Below are positions 30,801-36,626 of a stretch of 46,355 nt of DNA, piece after piece. The DNA comes from a virus: positions 1 through 46,355 of IMG/VR virus record IMGVR_UViG_3300030101_001156. One strand, written 5' to 3'. Position 1 is the first letter of the stretch; each line of letters starts with the position of its first letter. Under the pieces are notes generated by a model. That model was given only the letters and a program-made list of their open reading frames with translations, was not told where the DNA came from and made no database searches. The translations under genes were made by a program, and so were the position numbers.

Positions 30801-33407
30801 AAGTTTGGTACTAAAGACATGTTTGTTTTAACTGCTAGACCTCAAGCATCTGACAAAGCCATACATGAGTTTTTAAAATCACAAGGTTTAAATATACCTT
30901 TAAAAAATATAACCGGTTTAGCTAACAGTACTGGTGAAGCAAAAGCGAAATGGATGTTAGAAAAATTTGCTGAGGGTTATAATGATTTATATTTTGTAGA
31001 TGACGCTTTAGCTAATGTTGAAGCTGTAAGAGAAGTATTAGATCAACTAGATGTTAAATCTAAAGTTGTACAAGCTAGAGTTAAGTTTAGTAAAAATGCA
31101 AGCGTAGACTTTAATAAAATGCTTGAGCGTAAAAAAGGTATACCATTTGATGAGGTTATATCTGGACCTGAAGCTAAAAAAAGAGGTAGAGGCAAGGGTA
31201 GATGGGATTATTATATACCACCATCTGCAGAGGATTTTAAAGGTTTGTTATATTACTTTATAGGTAGAGGTAAACAAGGAGAAGAAGACTTAAAGTTTCT
31301 AGCAGAGTATCTTCTTAAACCATTTGCTAGGGGTATCAGAAGCTGGAACGCTTATAAACAAAGCATGGTTAACGATTTTAAAAATCTTAAGAAACGTTTT
31401 CCGAAAATAAAACTAAACAAAAAAATTAAAGGAACAGAGTTTACAAACGACACCGCTATTAGAGTTTATTTATGGGATAAGTCTGGGTTTGATATCGAAG
31501 GCTTGTCAGTTCAAAAACAAAAACAATTAGTAGACTATGTTAATAGTAATCCCGATATAAAGAAATTTGCTGACGCATTATCTATATTAAGTAAAAGAAA
31601 AGAAGGTTATTTACCACCTAGCGAAAATTGGATGATGGAAACTATACCTACTGATTTAAGAAATATAGTTGATAAAATAGGTAGAAAAGAATTTTTGCAA
31701 GAGTGGATTGAAAATAAAAACATAATATTAAGTAGACAAAACATAAATAAAATAGAAGCTGTTTATGGTTCTTGGTTTAGAGAAGCACTAGAAGATATAT
31801 TATTCCGTATGGAAAACGGTGGTAATAGAAAATCTGGTGGTAACAGAACTGTTAACTTCTTTACAGAGTGGATTAATGATTCTATTGGAGCTATCATGTT
31901 CTTTAATATGAGATCTGCTTTACTTCAAACTATATCTACAGTTAACTTTATAAATTGGGGTGATAACAATTTATTTAAAGCTGCTGGAGCTTTTGCTAAT
32001 CAACCTCAATTTTGGGCTGACTTTGTTATGTTGTTTAATTCTGATCAACTAAAACAAAGAAGAGGTGGTTTACAAACAGACGTATCAGCATCGGAACTAA
32101 CAAAATCGTTTGCTGAAAATGGTTATAGTCCTAGAACTTTATTAAGAGCCTTGCTACAGTTTGGTTTTACACCAACACAAATTGCAGATAGTTTTGCTAT
32201 AGCTTTTGGTGGTGCTAGTTTTTATAGAAACAGATATAATACTTACATAAAAAAAGGTATGACACCCGAACAAGCTAACGAACAAGCAATGTTAGACTTC
32301 CAGGAAATAGCAGAAGAAACACAACAGTCCTCAAGAGAAGATTTAATATCACAACAACAAGCTACATTATTAGGTAGGTTTGTTTTAGCTTTTCAAAACG
32401 TTACAATGCAATATGGTAGATTAACTAAGAAAGCTTTATCAGATCTTGTTAACAATAGAGGTGATATAAAAACTAATGTATCTAAAATACTTTACTATGG
32501 CCTTGTTCAAAACATTGTGTTCTCAGCTTTACAATCAGCGTTAGCATTTATAATGTGGGGAGATGATGAAGAAGAAATAAAAAATAAAACAGATAGAGTA
32601 GCTAACAACGTTTTAGATTCATTTTTAAGAGGTACGGGTTTATATGGAGCGTTAGTATCTACACTTAAAAACACAGTTATACAATGGAACCAACAACAAA
32701 AAGCTGAATACGGTAAAACAAGGGTTGAGAAAGTAGCGTTAGCAACACTTGATCTATCACCACCAATAGGTAGTAAAGTAAGAAAAATAGTAAACGCTTT
32801 TTATTCAGAGTACTACGATAAGGGCGTGTCTGATGAATTAGGGTTAAGAATTGAAAATCCTCAAGTTAGAAAGTGGGCTTACATAATTGAAGGCGCTACT
32901 AATATACCTTTAGCTAGATTAGTTAATAAAGCTAACAACTTAGAAGAAGCTGTAACAGGTAGTCATGAAACTTGGAAAAGAGTTATGATGGCTATGGGTT
33001 GGAGTATGTGGGAGCTTGGTGTTAAAGATGAAGAGCTTGAGGCCGCAAAAGAAACTGCTGAAACAAAAAGAGAAGAGAAAAGGAAAATAGAAAAAGAAAA
33101 AGAAAAAGAACAAAAGAAAAAAGAAAAAGAGTTAGAGAAAAAGAAAGAAGAACAAAGACTAAAAGATGAGGGTTACAAAAGCATTAGGTGCTCTGGTATA
33201 AAATCAAATGGAAAGAGATGTAGTATAATGTCACAACCTACTAAAGATAAAAAATTCTTATGTTATCACCACATGGCATTTACCGACGGCATGGATAGAG
33301 ATGGCGATGGTATTAAAGAATATAGATGTACTGGCATTAAAAAGAACGGTAAGAGATGTAAGAATAAAACAGAGAACGAGAATAAAAGATGTTATGCTCA
33401 CCAATAA
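21897..33407 (+). CDS. Giant multidomain ejection protein, 3836 residues
   Basis: Layout by residue: EF-hand loop D265-I-N-K-D-G to E276; long charged coiled coils (to ~900); hydrophobic Gly-rich region (~1030-1350) with FGELGEEYINIPWQNLMEG, a candidate channel segment; coiled coils (~1440-1570); zinc peptidase motif H1682-EFF-H1686 with possible third ligand E1741 or E1742; sigma-70 region 2-like segment (~1930-2010, DLQQEF at 1968); unknown domain (~2335-2620); HAD motif D2701-F-D2703-D-T; inserted P-loop kinase (GGAGSGKG 2735-2742); remaining HAD motifs T2979, K3016 or K3018, D3035-D3036; conserved helical domain with hydrophobic helices (~3300-3600); Lys/Glu coiled coil (~3690-3760); tandem Cys/His modules C3765-H3792 and C3811-H3835. 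It follows an internal virion gene, so ejection into the host with the DNA is likely. No RNA polymerase DxDGD motif was seen. Individual enzyme activities are inferences from motifs. Confidence 0.7.
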   Translation: MNKRYKFTMDGVVKYRNVAPGKEDAFFEKYGQYNPVLVTENPTTKSFMSTPKSELTEDDLVKIEEWVSSLKTQEPGKDIGVEQPQTQETDLSQEDQQKIEGNTELDLVKSSSELLSNTVDNKFGIGGFGSLVNNLDIDSVKTNNINALQKDLFSNYRELEKDILIKDSLIFEQYKNNDLPIDKYGKYEKDLFADTNEDLNNLYNEDKQLIDFNNINLGEYKFKSEEEYDRFMRNRSINNKNIIKGKTIDYGYEGPYSINHMSIYDINKDGVVTKAEETEYNRRQQFNRERNNKISKYYEELEKGPNKLQQIGDNWDSIVNNYKELDETESELVESIGKKDKAVIFYNGATDTYHWVKSHAQSGFYEYWKNKDEANHHPNDKWFTSDIYYKKSGSGEILGNGNFRVHGGIVYPKDIYTGKGVVAGDDYSNISFIIQQNEKVQKSLSVGNWKEGLNTGQISYELERMNNYTYFNSSYIMDRDIDEERYNSETFRISADEYIEINTKLYNENAKIYEEQVTPIIDEYINNYYSEPEYIEKVNNIVKEITPQILEQLKPEFGEVIQLEDGTITTQEITNKFKEQAEELHAVYSGLVLTLPTDADGYPTEASIKKLQKEYNKELSELFEGLHADIFTEYNNNITKSLENNPYIIERQATLQKELELESEKLWQEFLKNNNQGYSLWEISKLEEIANQLDKAGFARMDNLQMQDRFLMLEYYLKGALKQAERENPDKFADPQIRARYIEEYYDYFYDKLAVMATRHDEHIQNNDFWIKLQAQEMNLDAEFGYNRVYEDRFGNEQMKGVTVYYPKDKGNKYNTGQLYADGTSNQPTVIYESNIMYYLYSDSDFWKKERNKYPNDPIKQYEYAAEKYGVTETSTAWAKQVVQDGGRYYRMVTSKSGKWHEIEGGFDPSKNLEIATELLGRRWVRGTGNNDSFISQKKLIKEMSIGILEAPTSLSDLGDSRLGRFWNGFTSGPGHEWMPFFGWVPEAKRKDKIKQIVDKDPSERTELEDQILTIYGMKQQVDQQVSELSSWYNGGRIAKKSVPFVLEFIGTGGVGKMVSTGIKTSIKKSVTAKLANITVDKTGKLVLSNGMKLSTGYKMTDKAIDFTAFVMGVNARASTGGLGHTINNTVGRMTDEVIWTLSTDQDGLIQGIDAITASDPQGIELGLKKGEAFTEAFSRSYGMTFGEYMTESIGFLLPGMGRSMLNIPGIVKKGGTRYGDVIFDSDVYKRLTLAHFMREKGFTTTAEVTEWMGKNAGWHGVFGELGEEYINIPWQNLMEGHGTPLLAGFLEYDINGNAIGMDWDSQQEMWIGIGSMAFAFSGTGLAVSKVTGAQGKYYEVSLNKKTALRFNSKKALDRYLKRLESDGFFNNPNNQIHLKTYNDYAAADEYRTLLETYRLAESSMAEIDILEDGGKLNENQKGELLTINNRLDELNRKRFLTEAETLEKKELESRKIELTGGIELRHTIEADGTNKLTTGKTIVANEIDILSVDEKDGGLNEEQRSELLSINDELTKLNSKRGKLTEAELKRKRELEVEKKKLIGNIEKKILERKSKRAYNEQVKKVKAIIEKQGLTGKIQITEEKGDKETRQSLLELFGLTEENGKFFDMQGNEVTNIGVKKDKDGKTIDEGQSIEDIFKELQTTHGYFIPADMLGKGEKSHIIINMSASFKNRGENVAAHEFFHWYLSQALSNTPELKIALGESFKSYLMSIDPKGIRDSQFRQRLENYINEDAATQSEEAMALFLDAIASGELAYKESLMQKIGTIIKHLFRSIGVDITLNTGKDVYDFIKDFNDSMQRGDLSASLMKALENKIKAGDQMIELSNKVKKFQKEQKEAFEKKFKEDLTFKFIQAGVDVDDKTIEMILKAFTDNPTNNVKKSKTGGWSTGTEIDPVEVNEQVYQEILNNAKKNNIPNDKLKDAVTQRMRDKLFVANMAAANKYAAQAYAKGKAALKGTDFVAATLEDLQQEFYVELVLLTQRWNPSTGVPFGAYVQMPKGLPIKYGQVLNRALQKTGLVTQSQAALEEAGYQFTDNSTGSTNSILQEEQDNKILVRDQILNLPDNVIANIESAIKKANIKLKKKDGSAISYKEIKQEVIKGKLNGVLADVGNAFGIPTQKLVKKSDLNNEQRTNARNKIVELAKNNNLIDLLPEAQDQNATSTEIVRTKFGQFYEKIADRASTAGKQTVGGQKIFAKRTGGQKALYAKMDQVPNQDILDIFGINQDGSFQSGTRYDGAIREFAIQLATAAANQELRLDAARKGVDKKTIEDVASGKSRILFAKSANESFEQVDNTESLVESKQGNNVLAPFELDLVKNDALLKGKNLRPMLRIKKVEDVKPWIDELIKIGFFKAFPIEFFFNTTAKNDLQQTHPYSIKYNTTKTNASIFTSSSQNLGLSSSSEAWKEFRLQIQELYENNKDNKNFWGKPFKGVDMGKMFSLRGSYDSFFTVNKRITLPNGKKKTIKVYSPKKARESKKQIEYFNDQVGKIHKQMWMRILNIVKSNRNNATGISMFLSFVGNDTQHWHKLGAQIEGFSTNIKGKRVEYEHAMPATKAYLYLLNAALGEDINFEAAYNFLIQNFKLIALDKSMDDKLRLAITEAGYSLQKVMPDNWSVIDGNWWERYFNTIVEAINGGIDPSTIEDINGVTLDVKYNVNASGGIMRSKTSSDIKTTNNLTQAISNRIMQSKTGKTKGMSTFDFDDTLGFTKSGVRVTMPNPEGTPKPKRKVIFLAGGAGSGKGNVINKLGLEGMGFKIVNSDISLEWLKKNSGLPADMRDLTKEQRSTLGKLGAQARKIAKRKMMKYQGEGNGVIVDGTGGSAKQMQKLVDEFQAKGYDVSMLFVNTSLDVALERNRARKERSLLDVIVKRNHEAVQNNKPTFKEMFGKRFMEVNTDKLTQESPMPKTLVNKMNDFVSGYEKRRIDATEFAEQGAEILEQGGKFDFSEFNDVVDGTPGPLLDKAKERAAKFGTKDMFVLTARPQASDKAIHEFLKSQGLNIPLKNITGLANSTGEAKAKWMLEKFAEGYNDLYFVDDALANVEAVREVLDQLDVKSKVVQARVKFSKNASVDFNKMLERKKGIPFDEVISGPEAKKRGRGKGRWDYYIPPSAEDFKGLLYYFIGRGKQGEEDLKFLAEYLLKPFARGIRSWNAYKQSMVNDFKNLKKRFPKIKLNKKIKGTEFTNDTAIRVYLWDKSGFDIEGLSVQKQKQLVDYVNSNPDIKKFADALSILSKRKEGYLPPSENWMMETIPTDLRNIVDKIGRKEFLQEWIENKNIILSRQNINKIEAVYGSWFREALEDILFRMENGGNRKSGGNRTVNFFTEWINDSIGAIMFFNMRSALLQTISTVNFINWGDNNLFKAAGAFANQPQFWADFVMLFNSDQLKQRRGGLQTDVSASELTKSFAENGYSPRTLLRALLQFGFTPTQIADSFAIAFGGASFYRNRYNTYIKKGMTPEQANEQAMLDFQEIAEETQQSSREDLISQQQATLLGRFVLAFQNVTMQYGRLTKKALSDLVNNRGDIKTNVSKILYYGLVQNIVFSALQSALAFIMWGDDEEEIKNKTDRVANNVLDSFLRGTGLYGALVSTLKNTVIQWNQQQKAEYGKTRVEKVALATLDLSPPIGSKVRKIVNAFYSEYYDKGVSDELGLRIENPQVRKWAYIIEGATNIPLARLVNKANNLEEAVTGSHETWKRVMMAMGWSMWELGVKDEELEAAKETAETKREEKRKIEKEKEKEQKKKEKELEKKKEEQRLKDEGYKSIRCSGIKSNGKRCSIMSQPTKDKKFLCYHHMAFTDGMDRDGDGIKEYRCTGIKKNGKRCKNKTENENKRCYAHQ

Positions 33408-33410
33408 ACG

Positions 33411-33429
33411 TGTGATTATATTATAGAAT
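33411..33429 (+). promoter_or_regulatory. Possible weak relative of the promoter-like repeat
   Basis: TGTGATTATATTATAGAAT lies 4 bases after the giant gene's stop and 14 bases before the next small gene. It matches the 20-bp repeat at about two thirds of positions, keeping TGT, TAT, TATAG. In A/T-rich spacer DNA such similarity may be chance. Confidence 0.3.
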
Positions 33430-33443
33430 CAAAACTTTAAAAT

Positions 33444-33623
33444 ATGATAAACTGGATTAATTCTTGGAAAGCAGGTAATAAAAAAGAAATATATGAATTA
33501 ACTTTTAGATTAGGAACATGGACAATGTTTGAAGTAATGTTTTGTCCTTGTGCTAAGTGTAAAAACAAAAGCACGTGTCCTAGATTTAGATTTATGATTT
33601 TAAACTTTGGGTTTGAAATATAG
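33444..33623 (+). CDS. Small Cys-rich protein, 59 residues
   Basis: A short frame in the gap between the giant ejection gene and the tail fibre gene, stopping 3 bases before the fibre start. It begins MINWINSWKAGNKKEIYELT and has four cysteines as CPCAKCKNKSTC (C34, C36, C39, C45), a possible metal-binding knuckle, followed by a hydrophobic basic tail PRFRFMILNFGFEI. Coding potential is supported by the A/T leader, the fit between neighbouring genes with no other use of the space, and a second small protein at 41385 with a similar CPCPVC motif. Function unknown; it could bind zinc or form disulfides in the virion. Confidence 0.55.
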   Translation: MINWINSWKAGNKKEIYELTFRLGTWTMFEVMFCPCAKCKNKSTCPRFRFMILNFGFEI

Positions 33624-33626
33624 ATA

Positions 33627-35396
33627 ATGAAATGGATAGGTCAGCACATATGGAGCTTTATATCTAGGTTTAGATCAGACGTTTATTTAGAAAACGTAAC
33701 TGAATCTGCCCAAGATCACGTTGTCGGTATAGATGCTGATGGTAAATTATATAAACAAGACGTTGCTACCGGTGACATAACTGGTGTTACCGCTGGCAGC
33801 GGATTAACTGGAGGTGGCGATAGTGGTGGCGTAACAATAAACGTAGGAGCTGGAACTGGTATTGATGTAGTGGCTGATGCCGTGTCTGTAGATGTTTCAG
33901 ATTTTATGACTAACGGTTCAGATAATAGAGTTGTAACAGCTACTGGTACAGACGCTATGAACGCTGAGGCTAGTTTTACTTTTGATGGCAATGATATAAC
34001 TCTTGGTGCGGATAACGATACTGAAACTAAAATACAGAAACTAGCACATAGCGATAATCATGCTGGTCAAATTAGTATAATAGGCGCTAACGCTACGGCT
34101 GGTCAAACAGATAAACGTGGTGGTAGAATTGCTTTATATACAGGGCTTGCTACAGGTAGTTCACAGAACGGTGGTATAGATTTTTATACAGCATTAAGTC
34201 AAGGTTCAACTGGTAATTCATTAAGCTCTTACCAATTAAACCCAATGGCTTCTTTTTATTCTACAGCAGATAGTGGTGTATTTGATATGTATGAAGCGGC
34301 TGGGTCCACGTCTAACGATAGATTTAGAATAAACGTTGAAGCAGCGGGATCAACAACACTTTCTACTTTAGATGGGTCAGGCGGTGTTGCAGCGGTTTTA
34401 AACTTAGATGCTGATGGTTTAATTATTTTAGATTCTGCTAGAAATGGTAGTATATCCCTTAGAGATGCTGGCACAACTTACGGGTCCTTCGATACCGCTG
34501 CTAGTACTACTAATTTTCTTCTATATGAAGCGGGTGGAGCAAGCTTTAATGATTATTTTAAAATATCTATAGCTACTAAAGGTAACACTACAATAAGCAC
34601 TGTAGATGCTGCTGGCTCAGATGCTGATTTAACATTAGATATTGATGGTGATATAGAGTTAAATGCTGATGGGGGAACCATAGTATTTAAAGACGATACC
34701 GCTACACTAGCAACAATAGATACAAATGGTATAAGCTTTTTAGATAATACTGCGGCTGGAGTTAGATTTGAGGGCACAACAGATGATGCTCATAATACTG
34801 TTTTATTAGCTACCGACCCGACTGGAGCTAGAATATGTATGTTACCAGATGCTAGTGGAACTTTAGCTTTGCTTTCTAATATCGAAAAGCATGTGCATGT
34901 TCAAATAAAAGATTTTGGTAGTTATTTATTTTATTTATTTAATGATGATAGTTGGTATAGCGCTGGTAGCACGACGTTAGCTATATTAGGATCAAGTACC
35001 TCACCAGGTGATTTAAGTAGTAGTAATAGTAAGTACCAAGGAAGAATTGCTTCGTATACAGCACCAGCTGCTTGTACATTAAAAAAGCTTTGTTTTTCTT
35101 TTTACTGGACCTCTAGCGCTGTCAACTCAGCTGATATTGATTTTGCTTTCTCTAAGTTTACACCAATATCAAATGGTTCTTCAGCAACAATAACAATGAA
35201 TAGTATAACCGCTACTGATAACGACGGTTCTTATACTGAAAACGCACCGTACTATTTAACGTTTGATTTCTCTGGAGGTAATGCTAGTCTTTCAGCAGGA
35301 GATTCTTTTGCGTTTCACATGAGAACGACTGGAGGCTCTAGCTCACAGAGAATTTTAGTATACGGTCAAGCAATATTATCTGTAGAATTATCTTAA
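33627..35396 (+). CDS. Tail fibre / receptor-binding protein
   Basis: A 589-residue fibre-type protein. The N-terminus (MKWIGQHIWSFISRFRSDVY, then LENV) is a short amphipathic anchor, followed by a Gly/Thr/Val-rich beta shaft with the classic SGLTGGGDSGGVTINVGAG motif. Two imperfect ~50-residue repeats (near 218-270 and 297-350) share FxxYEAxGxxxNDxFxIxxxxxG, then TxSTxD. The C-terminal ~150 residues (ASYTAPAACTLKKLCFSFYW, then a beta-rich end SSQRILVYGQAILSVELS) look like a jelly-roll-type tip that would contact the host surface. Low charge and Asn/Asp/Gly/Ser/Thr abundance are typical of fibres. No enzyme or chaperone motif. Two small virion-type genes follow without gaps. Confidence 0.75.
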   Translation: MKWIGQHIWSFISRFRSDVYLENVTESAQDHVVGIDADGKLYKQDVATGDITGVTAGSGLTGGGDSGGVTINVGAGTGIDVVADAVSVDVSDFMTNGSDNRVVTATGTDAMNAEASFTFDGNDITLGADNDTETKIQKLAHSDNHAGQISIIGANATAGQTDKRGGRIALYTGLATGSSQNGGIDFYTALSQGSTGNSLSSYQLNPMASFYSTADSGVFDMYEAAGSTSNDRFRINVEAAGSTTLSTLDGSGGVAAVLNLDADGLIILDSARNGSISLRDAGTTYGSFDTAASTTNFLLYEAGGASFNDYFKISIATKGNTTISTVDAAGSDADLTLDIDGDIELNADGGTIVFKDDTATLATIDTNGISFLDNTAAGVRFEGTTDDAHNTVLLATDPTGARICMLPDASGTLALLSNIEKHVHVQIKDFGSYLFYLFNDDSWYSAGSTTLAILGSSTSPGDLSSSNSKYQGRIASYTAPAACTLKKLCFSFYWTSSAVNSADIDFAFSKFTPISNGSSATITMNSITATDNDGSYTENAPYYLTFDFSGGNASLSAGDSFAFHMRTTGGSSSQRILVYGQAILSVELS

Positions 35397-35406
35397 AATT
35401 ATAATT

Positions 35407-35718
35407 ATGGCATTAGGAGCAAAACAATCAGAAACAATACATGGTAAAACAGGAGGCGATAAAGCAAAGCTTCAAGCTAATTACGACGAGGGTCACATTC
35501 AAACCTTTGTTGATCTAGCTGAAGACGGACAACCAGAGTTAGGAGCCTTGATATTACAAATAGAAAAAATGCAAGAAGATATAGACGAACTAAGAAGATA
35601 TATAGTCAGTAATGAACTATTACAAGTTAGTGCTATTGGAGACGCTCTACCTAACTCTGGTAGAAATTTATCTAAAGGTAGTTTATATAATAATAAAGGA
35701 ATGTTAAGTATAGTATAA
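35407..35718 (+). CDS. Small coiled-coil virion protein
   Basis: A 103-residue protein between fibre and other small virion genes. It has an early basic/acidic segment (MALGAKQSETIHGKTGGDKA), a helical coiled coil (LILQIEKMQEDIDELRRYIV) and a Ser/Gly/Asn-rich tail. Its stop overlaps the next start as TAATG, so the two are translated together. Likely a fibre accessory or tail attachment protein from context; no domain recognised. Confidence 0.5.
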   Translation: MALGAKQSETIHGKTGGDKAKLQANYDEGHIQTFVDLAEDGQPELGALILQIEKMQEDIDELRRYIVSNELLQVSAIGDALPNSGRNLSKGSLYNNKGMLSIV

Positions 35719-36017
35719 TGGCATTATATAAAAACATAACAACAGCAGATACTTTTACTTTAATAAGTAAAGGTGGATCTAGATCTGGTGATATAAATAA
35801 AATTATAATCACCAACCATGATGATACGGATTCTTGTGTTGTGATAATTAAATTAAATAACGGTGCTGGTTCCCCACTTTTACACGTTATTAACGAAACA
35901 AATATACCAGCTAGAGCTTCTTTGGTATTAGAAGATGGTATAAAATTTGATTCTAGTAGGTATAAATTAGAAGCTCAGACGTTGTCTGCGGTGGATATAA
36001 CTATAATAGTAGAATAA
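35718..36017 (+). CDS. Small beta-sandwich-like tail protein
   Basis: A 99-residue, almost all-beta protein (SGDINKIIITNHDDTDSCVV; ETNIPARASLVLEDGIKFDS; ending SAVDITIIVE). This pattern, with a central hydrophobic strand, the phrase (I)PARASLVLEDG and a final short strand, is that of small tail-tip or adaptor proteins next to fibre genes in marine phages. It overlaps both neighbours by one base (TAATG at each end), so it is translated with the coiled-coil protein before it and the YkuD-like protein after it. Confidence 0.5.
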   Translation: MALYKNITTADTFTLISKGGSRSGDINKIIITNHDDTDSCVVIIKLNNGAGSPLLHVINETNIPARASLVLEDGIKFDSSRYKLEAQTLSAVDITIIVE

Positions 36018-36625
36018 TGAAACTAACAAAAGAAATAATTGAACAAGGAGTTAAAGGTAAAGGATTCAAATGGTTTGAGTCTGGTGATTATAACCTTAAC
36101 ATCGTAGGAATTAGAAACTCTAACACAGGGACCGAAGTAACAAATAGGTTTGACGATAAAATTACACTATCATTTAAATGTGATAACCAATGGGAATTTT
36201 ATTGTTATGATTGTACGACTGACCCCGGTAGGTATTGGGTGGAGAATATAATGAGAAAGGAAGGTGTGGCCGTCTTGAAGGAAGGGCAGTATCGTGGTTC
36301 TCATAAAATTAGATTACATCAAGGTAGGTATGAAGCGTTAGGGCAAAACGGTCCTGTTACAGTTTATAGAGATGCCAACAAAGATGATAAGTTTGATTTA
36401 AGCGATGACAATACACAGACAGGTTTGTTTGGAATTAATATACATAGAGCGACTAAATGGGGTGGTAAAAAATCTAGTCAAGTAGACAAATGGTCTGCTG
36501 GCTGTCAAGTGATAGCGGCTAATGATGATTGGCATGAGTTTATGGATATATGTAGGGTCGCTAAAGATAAATGGGGCAATAGCTTCACGTATACATTATT
36601 AGATAGTAAAGATTTAGATATATAA
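36017..36625 (+). CDS. YkuD-like (L,D-transpeptidase-fold) murein enzyme candidate
   Basis: A 202-residue protein with H143 followed after 16 residues by S160-A-G-C163, matching the L,D-transpeptidase signature (His, 14-17 residues, Ser/Thr, small residue, Gly, Cys). The context is FGINIHRATKWGG then DKWSAGCQVI. Residues 119-130 (DANKDDKFDLSD) look like a calcium loop, though the usual Gly is Asp. No signal peptide is seen, so it would act from the virion or from the cytoplasm after lysis. In phages this fold is found in peptidoglycan-active proteins; whether this one cuts or exchanges peptide links is unknown. It directly precedes the envelope cassette and is the best lysis or wall-penetration enzyme in the window. 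Confidence 0.6.
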   Translation: MKLTKEIIEQGVKGKGFKWFESGDYNLNIVGIRNSNTGTEVTNRFDDKITLSFKCDNQWEFYCYDCTTDPGRYWVENIMRKEGVAVLKEGQYRGSHKIRLHQGRYEALGQNGPVTVYRDANKDDKFDLSDDNTQTGLFGINIHRATKWGGKKSSQVDKWSAGCQVIAANDDWHEFMDICRVAKDKWGNSFTYTLLDSKDLDI

Positions 36626-36626
36626 A

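Noticed and set aside
21897-33407. Virion RNA polymerase like those of N4 or crAss-like phages
   Set aside because: Size and position suggested it, but no DxDGD/DFDGD-type polymerase motif or T7-like polymerase motif was found in the translation.
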